Shown here: one piece after another, positions 1 through 6,720 of the stretch
How positions within the stretch are numbered: position 1 is the stretch's first letter
Layout of the letters: every line of letters starts with the position of its first letter
From: Clostridia bacterium
GTDB taxonomy: Bacteria > Bacillota > Clostridia > Peptostreptococcales > Anaerovoracaceae
DNA length: 22,643 nt
Direction of reading: 5' to 3'
NCBI GenBank assembly: GCA_024682015.1
Contig: JAIKZT010000037.1
Coordinates: 1-22,643, forward strand
Translations under genes and position numbers: made by a program
The notes under the pieces: model-generated
Told to the model about the DNA's origin: nothing
The model's database searches: none
What the model saw: only the letters and a program-made list of their open reading frames with translations

Positions 1-1
1 G

Positions 2-979
2 GCGCTGGCGCAGATGATCGTCGACAAGCGCGCGCAGGTCTACAGCAAATACGGCAAGCGGCTGCTCGTAACGGCCATCGCCACCGGCAGCCACGGCTGT
101 CTGTACAATCCGAAGGGGCTGGATCTGAAAGCGGCCCTGAAACATTACGAGAATGGCGGGTTCACCGAGGAGGGCGACCCCGATTGGACCGACGAGAATG
201 CCGACACGCTCGTGTACTGCGGCGAGTACGACGTGCTCGTGGAACTCTCGCCTCTGAACATCCGGACCGGGCAGCCCGCGGCGAACCGCATCAAGCAGGC
301 GCTGAAGATGAAAAAGAGCGCGGTGAGCGCCAACAAGGGCCCGCTGGCGTGGTATTACCGGGATCTGAAGGCCATGGCCGACGCGCGCGGCGTGAAGTTC
401 TGCTTCGAGTCCACGGTCATGGACGGCACGCCCATCTTCAACCTGCGCGAGCACTGCCTGCCTCTGTGCGATGTTTCGCGCATCGAGGGTATTCTGAACA
501 CGACCACGAACTTCATCCTGAAGAGGCTTGAGGACGGCGCTTCCTGGGACGACGCGATCGCGGAAGGCCGGGCGGCGGGCTTCGTCGAGGCTGACCCCTC
601 CATGGACACGGACGGCTGGGACGCGGCCGCGAAGATCTGCGTGCTCGCGAACGCGCTGATGGACGCCGGGATCGATCCCGGCATGGTCGACCGCGCGGGC
701 ATCGCCGGCATCACCGCAGGCATGCTTGCGGACGCGAAGGCGCGCGGGAAGACCATCAAGCTTTTGTGCCGGGCGGAGAAGGATGAGTTCGGCCGGGTCA
801 CCGCCAGCGTGAAGCCGGCGGAGATCCCCCTCCAGTCCCTTTACGCGCAGGTGGACGGCGCTTCGTCCGTCGTCTCCCTCGAGACGGACCTGATGGGGCG
901 GCTTACGATCGTGGAGGAGGATCCGACCATCGTGCAGACAGCCTACGGCGTTTTTCAGGACATTCTCAGAACGTTTTAG
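2..979 (+). CDS. Homoserine dehydrogenase, 5'-truncated by window edge
   Basis: Oxidoreductase expected to interconvert aspartate semialdehyde and homoserine in the cytoplasmic threonine/methionine pathway. The reading frame is already open at base 2, upstream of the first ATG (14), so the true start lies outside the window. Visible family signatures are SANKGPLA, then ESTVMDGTPIF, then ILNTTTNFIL (the usual family form is close to NGTTNFIL), then the acidic catalytic block GFVEADPSMDTDGWDAAAK with the conserved Glu, Asp and Lys. The protein ends soon after the catalytic domain, and no C-terminal ACT domain is present. It stops with TAG and is followed 20 bases later by a terminator, so it closes its transcript. 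A homoserine-dehydrogenase-like paralogue of other specificity remains possible because the first half of the NAD-binding fold is not visible. Confidence 0.8.
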   Translation, partial: ALAQMIVDKRAQVYSKYGKRLLVTAIATGSHGCLYNPKGLDLKAALKHYENGGFTEEGDPDWTDENADTLVYCGEYDVLVELSPLNIRTGQPAANRIKQALKMKKSAVSANKGPLAWYYRDLKAMADARGVKFCFESTVMDGTPIFNLREHCLPLCDVSRIEGILNTTTNFILKRLEDGASWDDAIAEGRAAGFVEADPSMDTDGWDAAAKICVLANALMDAGIDPGMVDRAGIAGITAGMLADAKARGKTIKLLCRAEKDEFGRVTASVKPAEIPLQSLYAQVDGASSVVSLETDLMGRLTIVEEDPTIVQTAYGVFQDILRTF

Positions 980-999
980 GGAGTTTCGCCTGAATTTCT

Positions 1000-1017
1000 G
1001 CGGGTCAGCCCGCTTTT
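1000..1017 (+). terminator. Intrinsic terminator after homoserine dehydrogenase gene
   Basis: A 5-bp G+C stem (GCGGG / CCCGC) closes a TCAG loop and is followed directly by TTTT. It lies 20 bases after the TAG stop. Confidence 0.65.
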
Positions 1018-1059
1018 GTCCGTGAAAACTAAAGATTGTTAAAATATTTGCAAAAATGT

Positions 1060-1072
1060 GTGCGCGGCGCAC
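1060..1072. repeat. Inverted repeat over the gdhA -35 region
   Basis: GTGCG-CGG-CGCAC is a perfect 5-bp inverted repeat with a 3-base centre, placed 10 bases upstream of the TATAAT. Its position over the expected -35 site fits an operator, but its short length means chance is possible. Confidence 0.35.
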
Positions 1073-1082
1073 GGTTTTGCGG

Positions 1083-1088
1083 TATAAT
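1083..1088 (+). promoter_or_regulatory. Probable gdhA promoter -10 element
   Basis: A perfect TATAAT stands about 95 bases upstream of the gdhA start codon, after the preceding terminator. No good -35 hexamer is found 17 bases upstream; that position is instead occupied by the inverted repeat at 1060-1072. The region 1030-1057 is A/T-rich. A weak -35 suggests the promoter may need an activator, or that initiation depends on the -10 and upstream A/T tract (inference). Confidence 0.5.
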
Positions 1089-1145
1089 AATGGTGTATGA
1101 GCCCGCCACGGTACCGAGGCGGATCAGCATCAATGGAACATATTG

Positions 1146-1161
1146 TTTGTTGTACAACAAA
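1146..1161. promoter_or_regulatory. Perfect 16-bp palindrome in gdhA leader (operator candidate)
   Basis: TTTGTTGTACAACAAA is identical to its own reverse complement over all 16 bases. It lies between the -10 element and the gdhA ribosome binding site (AAGGAGG at 1168-1174). With no loop it would fold poorly as RNA, so a homodimeric DNA-binding regulator is the more natural reading. I do not recognise it as a known operator. Confidence 0.5.
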
Positions 1162-1182
1162 AATTTTAAGGAGGCAATTGTT

Positions 1183-2535
1183 ATGAATGCTTATATGCAG
1201 AGCGTTCTCGAAACAGTTAGAACCAAGCATGGCAACGAACCGGAGTTCGTCCAGACCGTAGAGGAAGTCTTCTCCTCTATCGAACCGGTCGTCGACAAGC
1301 ACCCCGAATACGAGAAGGTCGACCTGCTCGGCAGAATGGTTGAGCCGGAAAGAATGTTCACCTTCCGCGTCGTATGGTGCGACGACAACGGCAACTGGCA
1401 CACCAACAGAGGCTGGAGATGCCAGTTCAACGGCGCTATCGGTCCCTATAAAGGCGGACTCCGGTTCCAGAAGAACGTTTACGAAGGCATCATCAAGTTC
1501 CTGGGCTTCGAACAGACCTTCAAGAACAGCCTGACCGGCCTGCCCATGGGCGGCGCCAAGGGCGGTTCCGACTTCGATCCCGCCGGCAAGTCCGACGCCG
1601 AAGTCATGCGCTTCTGCCAGGCCTTCATGACGGCTCTGTACAGATACATCGGACCGGACATCGACGTTCCGGCCGGCGACATGGGCGTAGGCGGCAGAGA
1701 GATCGGCTACCTGTACGGCCAGTACAGAAGACTGAAGGGCGTCTGGGAGAACGGCGTTCTCACCGGCAAGGGCCTGTCCTACGGCGGTTCCCTGATCAGA
1801 CCCGAAGCCACCGGTTACGGTGCCATCTACTACCTGCAGGAAGTCCTCAAGCACGAGAATGACACCATCGAAGGCAAGAGAATTGCCATCTCCGGTTACG
1901 GCAATGTCGGCTGGGGCATCATGAAGAAGGCTGCTCAGCTCGGCGCTAAGGTCACCTACTTCGCAGGTCCCGACGGATACATCCACGATCCCGAAGGCGT
2001 CGTCACCGACGAGAAGCTGAACTTCATCCTCGAGATGAGAGCCAAGGATCCGATGCACTGCAAGCCCTACGCGGACAAGTTCGGCGTAGAATTCGTTCCC
2101 GGCGAGAAGTGCTGGGGCGTCAAGGATGTCGACGTTTACATGCCGGCAGCGATGCAGAACGACGTACGCATGGAATCCGCTGAGAAGATCGCGGCGTCCG
2201 GCGTCAAGTACTTCATCGAAGTCGCCAACATGCCGACCACGAACGACGCTCTGAACTTCCTAAGAGGCCAGAAGCACATGATCGTTGCTCCCTCTAAGGC
2301 TGTCAACGCTGGCGGCGTAGGCGTTTCCGGTCTGGAAATGGCTCAGAACAGCGAAAGGCTCGTCTGCACCGCAGAGGAAGTCGACGCTCAGCTGCACAAG
2401 ATGATGGAGACCATCCACTGAGTCTACGCGGAAGCTGCCGAAGAGTACGGCCTGGGCTACGACCTGGTCGCCGGCGCGAACATCGCGGGCTTCAAGAAGG
2501 TCGCTGAAGCGATGATGGAGCAGGGCTGCTTCTAA
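1183..2535 (+). CDS. gdhA: Glutamate dehydrogenase, interrupted by in-frame TGA at codon 413
   Basis: Hexameric cytoplasmic enzyme that interconverts glutamate and 2-oxoglutarate plus ammonia. The start at 1183 is set by AAGGAGG at 1168-1174; the frame is open further upstream but without a ribosome site. Catalytic residues match the C. symbiosum enzyme almost in register: K90 (KGGLRF), K114, K126 (PMGGAKGG), D166 (PAGDMGVG) and S382 (GVSGLEM). The dinucleotide fold has GYGNVGWG, and GPDGYIHDPEG resembles the NAD-specific C. symbiosum enzyme, so NAD use is inferred. TGA occurs at 2419-2421. The frame then continues without shift through a normal C-terminal segment (AAEEYGLGYDLVAGANIAGF, ending MMEQGCF) to TAA at 2533. 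The full length would be 450 positions, the family norm; a product stopping at TGA would have 412 residues and lack the last helices. Monocistronic, with promoter and terminator. Confidence 0.9.
2419..2421 (+). other. In-frame TGA inside gdhA
   Basis: This codon follows METIH and precedes VYAEAAEEYG. By recalled alignment to C. symbiosum GDH (IHDGSAAAAERYG) it replaces a surface-type residue, with no gain or loss of bases. Possible causes are a sequencing error, a nonsense mutation, or readthrough. Only a 4-bp hairpin (GCCG 2437-2440 / CGGC 2448-2451) follows, too weak to count as a convincing SECIS element. Confidence 0.95.
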
Positions 2536-2552
2536 AGAAAAGCTTATCGGCG

Positions 2553-2568
2553 GGGTCACGCAAGACCC
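2553..2568 (+). other. Small hairpin between gdhA stop and terminator
   Basis: GGGTC and GACCC can form a 5-bp stem with a 6-base loop just upstream of the main gdhA terminator. It may stabilise the transcript end; no U-tract follows, so it is not itself a terminator. Confidence 0.35.
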
Positions 2569-2573
2569 TGCAC

Positions 2574-2603
2574 AAAAATCCCCGATCCTTTCGGGGATTT
2601 TTT
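2574..2603 (+). terminator. Intrinsic terminator of gdhA
   Basis: Stem CCCCGA (2580-2585) / TCGGGG (2591-2596) with loop TCCTT, flanked by an A-run before and a T-run after that extend the stem. The site is 38 bases past the distal TAA (2533-2535) and 152 bases past the internal TGA. Confidence 0.92.
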
Positions 2604-2613
2604 GTTGGCTGTA

Positions 2614-2622
2614 TGGTATAAT
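2614..2622 (+). promoter_or_regulatory. Extended -10 promoter of glsA
   Basis: TGGTATAAT combines a perfect TATAAT (2617-2622) with the TGn extended -10 motif. The expected -35 position falls in the gdhA terminator and has no consensus hexamer, consistent with an extended -10 promoter. It lies 47 bases ahead of the glsA start. Confidence 0.65.
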
Positions 2623-2669
2623 GGAAGGACAGGAGTTATCACTGCGAAAGAGTTTTCAGGAGAAGAAAT

Positions 2670-3605
2670 ATGAACAGTGACCAGTTAAGCGACCAGCGGC
2701 TCCAGGAGGTACTGAAGACTGCCTACCTGAGAGGCAAAGAGGTGACGGGCAAGGGCTCCGTCGCCACGTACATTCCCGAACTCGGCAAGGCCCGTCCCGA
2801 AGCGGTAGGCCTGTGCCTCCACACGAAGGACGGCAAGATCTTCAAGGCGGGCGATTCGAACATCCGCTTCACCATGCAGTCCGTTTCGAAACTTCTGTCT
2901 TTAGCCATGGCTCTGGAGATCCGCGGCTACGACACCGTGTTCGAGCACGTTGGCATGGAGCCTTCGGGCGTTGCCTTCAACTCCATCGTCGAACTCGATA
3001 CCCGGGACAAGCCCCACAATCCGCTCATCAACGCAGGCGCCATCGCGGTGGAGAGCCTGCTCATCGAATACAAGCAGTTCGAGGACATGCTGAACTTCGC
3101 GCGCATGGTCTGCCTCGATCCCGAGATCACGCTGAACCGGCAGGTCTATAATTCGGAGATGGCCACCTGCGACCGCAACCGCGCCATCGCCTACCTGCTG
3201 AAGAGCAAGAACGTCATCCATACGAACGTGGATACGAGCATCGAACTGTACACGAAGATCTGCTCCATCAACGTTTCCGCCGAATCCCTTGCCAACTTCG
3301 CCATGGTGCTGGCCAATGGCGGGCTCAACCCGCAGACCGGCGAGCGCCTGCTGAAGGAGAGCACCGCGCAGACCGTCAAGGCCATCATGTTCACCTGCGG
3401 CATGTACGACGGCTCCGGAAAGTTCGCCGTGGAAGTCGGCATTCCCACGAAATCCGGCGTCGGCGGCGGCCTGCTGTCCGTCGTGGACGGCCGCATGGGC
3501 ATCGGCGTCTACGGCCCGTCTCTTGACGAGAACGGCAACTCCATCGCCGGCATCACCGCCCTGAAGTTCCTGTCCAGGGAACTCGGGCTGCACATGTTCG
3601 CGTAA
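2670..3605 (+). CDS. glsA: Glutaminase A
   Basis: Cytoplasmic enzyme that hydrolyses glutamine to glutamate and ammonia, with a serine beta-lactamase-like fold. The 311-residue length is normal for the family. Seen motifs are the catalytic Ser71-x-x-Lys74 in MQSVSKLLSLA, NPLINAGAIAVESL, YNSEMATCDRNRAIA, MFTCGMYDGSG and TKSGVGGGLL. The start ATG is preceded by AGGAGA at 2658-2663. The gene has its own extended -10 promoter and terminator, so it is likely monocistronic, but it sits directly after the GDH gene. Its product glutamate is the GDH substrate, and the following operon (Rnf) handles reduced nicotinamide. That supports a glutamine/glutamate catabolic role, which is inference from position. 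Stops with TAA. Confidence 0.95.
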   Translation: MNSDQLSDQRLQEVLKTAYLRGKEVTGKGSVATYIPELGKARPEAVGLCLHTKDGKIFKAGDSNIRFTMQSVSKLLSLAMALEIRGYDTVFEHVGMEPSGVAFNSIVELDTRDKPHNPLINAGAIAVESLLIEYKQFEDMLNFARMVCLDPEITLNRQVYNSEMATCDRNRAIAYLLKSKNVIHTNVDTSIELYTKICSINVSAESLANFAMVLANGGLNPQTGERLLKESTAQTVKAIMFTCGMYDGSGKFAVEVGIPTKSGVGGGLLSVVDGRMGIGVYGPSLDENGNSIAGITALKFLSRELGLHMFA

Positions 3606-3626
3606 GGCTTTTGCGTGACCCATCCC

Positions 3627-3653
3627 AAACCGGAGGAATTCCTCCGGTTTTTT
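3627..3653 (+). terminator. Intrinsic terminator of glsA
   Basis: A 10-bp perfect stem (AAACCGGAGG 3627-3636 / CCTCCGGTTT 3641-3650) around AATT, followed by more T residues. It lies 21 bases after the TAA. The A-run on the other side means it could also work on the opposite strand. Confidence 0.93.
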
Positions 3654-3705
3654 ATTGGAGGTTTGCTGGCTTGCCTGCATGTCCCGCGCGCGTCAGAAAA
3701 TCTCC

Positions 3706-3739
3706 TTGAAATTTGCCTTCGTTTGATATATTCTATACT
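3706..3739 (+). promoter_or_regulatory. Probable rnf operon promoter
   Basis: TTGAAA at 3706-3711 is a fair -35 hexamer. The A/T-rich stretch 3726-3739 contains three overlapping -10 candidates: TATATT at 3727 (15-base spacing), TATTCT at 3729 (17-base spacing) and TATACT at 3734 (22-base spacing). The exact -10 cannot be chosen by eye. The location between the glsA terminator and rnfC supports a promoter here. Confidence 0.55.
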
Positions 3740-3751
3740 GTGCAGGTCTAT

Positions 3752-3772
3752 CCCGCGCTTTTTTGGCGTGGG
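3752..3772 (+). other. Hairpin in the rnfC leader
   Basis: CCCGCGC (3752-3758) pairs with GCGTGGG (3766-3772), 7 bp including one G-U, around a loop of mostly T. It lies in the presumed 5' untranslated region, 34 bases before the rnfC start and 21 bases before its ribosome site. The G-U pair favours folding of the + strand RNA. Function unknown; transcript stability or translation control are possibilities. Confidence 0.45.
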
Positions 3773-3806
3773 AGCAGCGCCTGAGAGAAAAATAAGGAGA
3801 AAAAGA

Positions 3807-5198
3807 ATGAGTTCAGGCAAACATCTGAATGGGATCCATGTGAACCATTGCAAGAACACTGCCGGCCAGGCCATCATTCCGATGAGCCTTCCCGAAAAGG
3901 TTTACATTCCAATGAGCCAGCACATAGGAGCCCCATGCCAGCCTGTCGTGGCCGTCGGCGACCACGTCAAGGTTGGCCAGAAGATCGGAGACAGCGAAGC
4001 CTTCGTATGCGCGCCCATCCACAGCAGCGTATCCGGCGACGTTACGGCCATCAACAAGGCCATGTCTCAGATGGGCAGAGTCGATACCATCATCGAGATC
4101 GTGCCCGACGGCAAGCAGGAGGTCGCGGAGACCGTCGTTCCCCCCGTCATCACGGATAAGGCCAGCTTCATCAAGGCCGTGCGCGAATCCGGCGTGGTGG
4201 GCCTCGGCGGCGCCACTTTCCCCATGAGTGTCAAGTTCAACGTGAAGCCCCCCGCAAAGGTGGACACCTTCATCGTGAACGGCGCTGAGTGCGAGCCGTA
4301 CATCACCGTCGACCACCAGAACATGCTCACCCACGCCCAGGAGATCGTGGACGGGGTCAAGGCCGTTCTGAAGTGGCTGGAGATCGAAAGAGCCTTCATC
4401 GGCATCGAGACGAACAAGCCCGACGCCATCAAGCTGTTCAACGACCTCCTCAAGGACGAGAAGAACATCTCCGTGGCGGAGCTGCGCCAGGTCTACCCGC
4501 AGGGCGCTGAGCGCGTCATCATATATGAGACGACCGGCCGCCACCTCATCGCCGGCAAGCTGCCCGCGGACGTGGGATGCATCGTGTCCAACGTTACGTC
4601 CGTGCTGAAGATGCAGCAGTTCCTCGCGACCGGCATGCCGCTGGTCACGAAGGCCATGACGGTCGACGGCAACGCGATCGCCAAGCCCCAGAACGTGGAA
4701 GTGCCCATCGGCACGCCCCTGTGCGACGTCATCGAGTTCTGCGGCGGCACGAAGGCCGAGATCCGCAAGATGATCCTCGGCGGACCCATGATGGGCCGCG
4801 CCATCCCCAAGGACGAATACGGCGTCATGAAGGGCAACAGCGCCATCCTGTGCTTCGACGAGACCGCCGGCACCCAGCTTCCCGAGACGGCCTGCATCAG
4901 CTGCGGCCGCTGCGTCAGAGGCTGCCCGATGAACCTCATGCCCACCAAGCTCGCCAAGGCCTGGGAGCGCCAGGACATCGACACGCTGCGCGAATACGAC
5001 GTCACCACCTGCATGGAGTGCGGATGCTGCTCCTACTCCTGCCCGGCCAGAAAGCAGCTGAGCTTCGAGATCAAGCTGGCGAAGACCTGGGTCATGGGAG
5101 AGGACAGAAAGGCCGCCGAAAAGGCCAAGGCAGAGGCGGAAGCCGCGAAGGCCAAGGCTGAAGCGGAAGCCGCAGCCAAGGAAGGAGGAGACAAGTAA
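3807..5198 (+). CDS. rnfC: Rnf complex subunit RnfC (NADH-side, Fe-S)
   Basis: Peripheral cytoplasmic subunit of the Rnf ferredoxin:NAD+ oxidoreductase; it carries the NAD(H)/FMN site and two [4Fe-4S] clusters. The start at 3807 is set by AAGGAG at 3794-3799; the frame is open further upstream to 3615 but that part covers the promoter and terminator. The product has 463 residues. The glycine-rich GLGGATFP is at about residues 132-139 and NGAECEPYI follows. Two ferredoxin motifs are seen: C363, C366, C369, C373 (CISCGRCVRGCP) and C402, C405, C408, C412 (CMECGCCSYSCP). The last 35 or so residues are an Ala/Lys/Glu-rich tail, probably helical or coiled-coil. First gene of rnfCDGEAB; its stop overlaps the rnfD start as TAATG, implying coupled translation. 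Confidence 0.96.
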   Translation: MSSGKHLNGIHVNHCKNTAGQAIIPMSLPEKVYIPMSQHIGAPCQPVVAVGDHVKVGQKIGDSEAFVCAPIHSSVSGDVTAINKAMSQMGRVDTIIEIVPDGKQEVAETVVPPVITDKASFIKAVRESGVVGLGGATFPMSVKFNVKPPAKVDTFIVNGAECEPYITVDHQNMLTHAQEIVDGVKAVLKWLEIERAFIGIETNKPDAIKLFNDLLKDEKNISVAELRQVYPQGAERVIIYETTGRHLIAGKLPADVGCIVSNVTSVLKMQQFLATGMPLVTKAMTVDGNAIAKPQNVEVPIGTPLCDVIEFCGGTKAEIRKMILGGPMMGRAIPKDEYGVMKGNSAILCFDETAGTQLPETACISCGRCVRGCPMNLMPTKLAKAWERQDIDTLREYDVTTCMECGCCSYSCPARKQLSFEIKLAKTWVMGEDRKAAEKAKAEAEAAKAKAEAEAAAKEGGDK

Positions 5199-6169
5199 TG
5201 AGCACCAAGCACACGAACCTGATCGTATCCTCCGCGCCTCACGTCAATAACCCGGTCGATACCAAGAGCATCATGCGGGACGTGGTCATCGCCCTCTGTC
5301 CGGCACTGCTCGTCGCCATCTATGTATTCGGCGCACGCGCCCTCATCCTGACGGCTGTCTGCGTCGCTGCCTGCGTCATCTTCGAAGGCGGCACGAGAAA
5401 GCTGCTGAACCGTCCGCAGACCATCGGCGACTGGTCCGCGGTCGTCACGGGCGTCATCCTCGCCTTCAACCTGCCGGTCACCATGCCCATCTGGATGGCG
5501 ATCATCGGCTGCTTCGTGGCCATCGTCATCGTCAAGCAGCTGTTCGGCGGCCTGGGTGAGAACTTCGCCAACCCCGCCATCGTCGGCCGTATCGTCCTGT
5601 TCGTAGGCTTTGCGACCCCGATGACGAACTGGGCGGTCACGTCCAGAATGAGCTCCGTCATCCGCGACGCGGCAGGCGACGCCGTTACGGGTGCCACCCC
5701 GTTGGGCCTGCTGGCTGCCGGCAAGGCCGTGCCCTCCAACATGGACATGTTCCTGGGCCTCATCAACGGCTCCATGGGCGAGATCTCCGCGCTGGCGCTG
5801 CTCATCGGCGGCTGCTACCTGATCTGGAGAAAGGTCATCACCCCGGAGATCCCCGTGGCCATGCTCGCATCCATCGCCGTCATGGCGCTGCTCATGCACC
5901 AGGATCCCGTCTTCCACATCTTCGCGGGCGGCGCGATGCTCGGCTCCATCTTCATGGCGACCGACTACGTCACCTCCCCGATCACCTCGAAGGGTAAGAT
6001 CATCTTCGGCATCGGCTGCGGCGTGCTCACCATGCTCATCCGCGTGTTCGGATCCTATCCGGAAGGCGTATCCTTCGCCATCCTGCTGATGAACATCCTC
6101 ACCCCGCACATCGATCGCTGGACGAGAACGCACATCAACGGCGTAGACAGAAAGGCGGTGAAGAAGTAA
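5198..6169 (+). CDS. rnfD: Rnf complex subunit RnfD (membrane, covalent FMN)
   Basis: Integral membrane subunit of Rnf, homologous to NqrB, which takes part in electron transfer coupled to Na+ or H+ transport. The 323 residues contain many hydrophobic segments (for example near residues 26-62, 80-112, 190-215, 265-300). The flavinylation motif DAVTGATP is intact, with D161 and T164-G165-A166-T167; T167 is the expected FMN attachment residue by family knowledge. Start ATG overlaps the rnfC stop by one base and is preceded by AAGGAGGAG inside the rnfC end. The stop overlaps rnfG as TAATG. Confidence 0.95.
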   Translation: MSTKHTNLIVSSAPHVNNPVDTKSIMRDVVIALCPALLVAIYVFGARALILTAVCVAACVIFEGGTRKLLNRPQTIGDWSAVVTGVILAFNLPVTMPIWMAIIGCFVAIVIVKQLFGGLGENFANPAIVGRIVLFVGFATPMTNWAVTSRMSSVIRDAAGDAVTGATPLGLLAAGKAVPSNMDMFLGLINGSMGEISALALLIGGCYLIWRKVITPEIPVAMLASIAVMALLMHQDPVFHIFAGGAMLGSIFMATDYVTSPITSKGKIIFGIGCGVLTMLIRVFGSYPEGVSFAILLMNILTPHIDRWTRTHINGVDRKAVKK

Positions 6170-6720
6170 TGACTGATAAGAAAGAAATGCTGGCTCCGTC
6201 CATCGTTCTGGTCTGCATCTGCCTGGTAGCTTCCATGCTGCTGGCCGCGACCTATCAGATCACGAAGCCCATCATCGACGATATCGCGATCCGCACCGCC
6301 AACGAGGCGAGAGCGGAAGTCCTGCCCGAAGCCGACGGGTTCACCCAGATGGACATCGATCTGCTGGACGGCGTCACCGAGGTCTACGAGGCCAATAACG
6401 GCGCCGGTTACGTGGTCACCGCCACCTTCAAGGGATTCGGCGGCCCCGTCACCGTCATGACCGGCATGGATGCCGACGGCGTCATCCAGAACGTCAAGGT
6501 CACGGATGCCTCCAACGAGACGCCGGGCCTCGGCTCCAAGACCACGCTGCCCGACCACACCGGCAAGTTCCAGGGCAAGAGCGGTTCCATCAACATGGAC
6601 GACAAGTCCAGCAGCTCCTACGTGGCTCCGGTCACCGGCGCGAGCTACTCCTCCAAGGCAGTGTTCAACGCGGTCAGCGCTGCGCTGCAGCAGTTCGCCG
6701 CGATGGGAGGTGCCAACTAA
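6169..6720 (+). CDS. rnfG: Rnf complex subunit RnfG (FMN-binding domain, atypical site)
   Basis: Rnf subunit with one N-terminal membrane segment (about residues 9-30) and an extracytoplasmic FMN-binding domain, homologous to NqrC; 183 residues. SNETPGLGSK (about residues 120-129) is the usual GLG region of the domain. At the flavinylation site the sequence reads APVTGASYSS: T156, G157, A158, S159. The usual Thr acceptor is Ser159, and the acidic residue normally six positions before it is Ala153. RnfD in the same operon keeps the full DxxTGAT form. Covalent flavin may therefore sit on Ser or be lost; this cannot be decided from sequence. Overlaps both neighbours (TAATG), so translation is coupled. 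Confidence 0.93.
   Translation: MTDKKEMLAPSIVLVCICLVASMLLAATYQITKPIIDDIAIRTANEARAEVLPEADGFTQMDIDLLDGVTEVYEANNGAGYVVTATFKGFGGPVTVMTGMDADGVIQNVKVTDASNETPGLGSKTTLPDHTGKFQGKSGSINMDDKSSSSYVAPVTGASYSSKAVFNAVSAALQQFAAMGGAN

Noticed and set aside
1036..1182. Longer N-terminus for gdhA
   Set aside because: The extra frame covers the promoter, the palindrome and the ribosome site, and has no family similarity.
2419..2421. Global reassignment of TGA to a sense codon
   Set aside because: The 169-residue gene stops at TGA (15253) just before its terminator and would otherwise read through it, while TGG is used normally for Trp.
2419..2460. Selenocysteine insertion at the gdhA TGA
   Set aside because: Only a 4-bp stem (GCCG/CGGC) with a 7-base loop follows; the aligned residue in C. 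symbiosum GDH is not a cysteine and no redox role is known there. Kept only as a remote option.
3615..3806. Longer N-terminus for rnfC
   Set aside because: It would include the glsA terminator and rnf promoter; AAGGAG correctly places the start at 3807.
5033..6133. Long open frame on the minus strand opposite rnfC/rnfD
   Set aside because: It is a by-product of G+C-rich third positions; the Asp/Gly/His/Ala-heavy sequence has no family features, and clear genes occupy the other strand. The same holds for 13239-14849 minus (opposite capA) and others.
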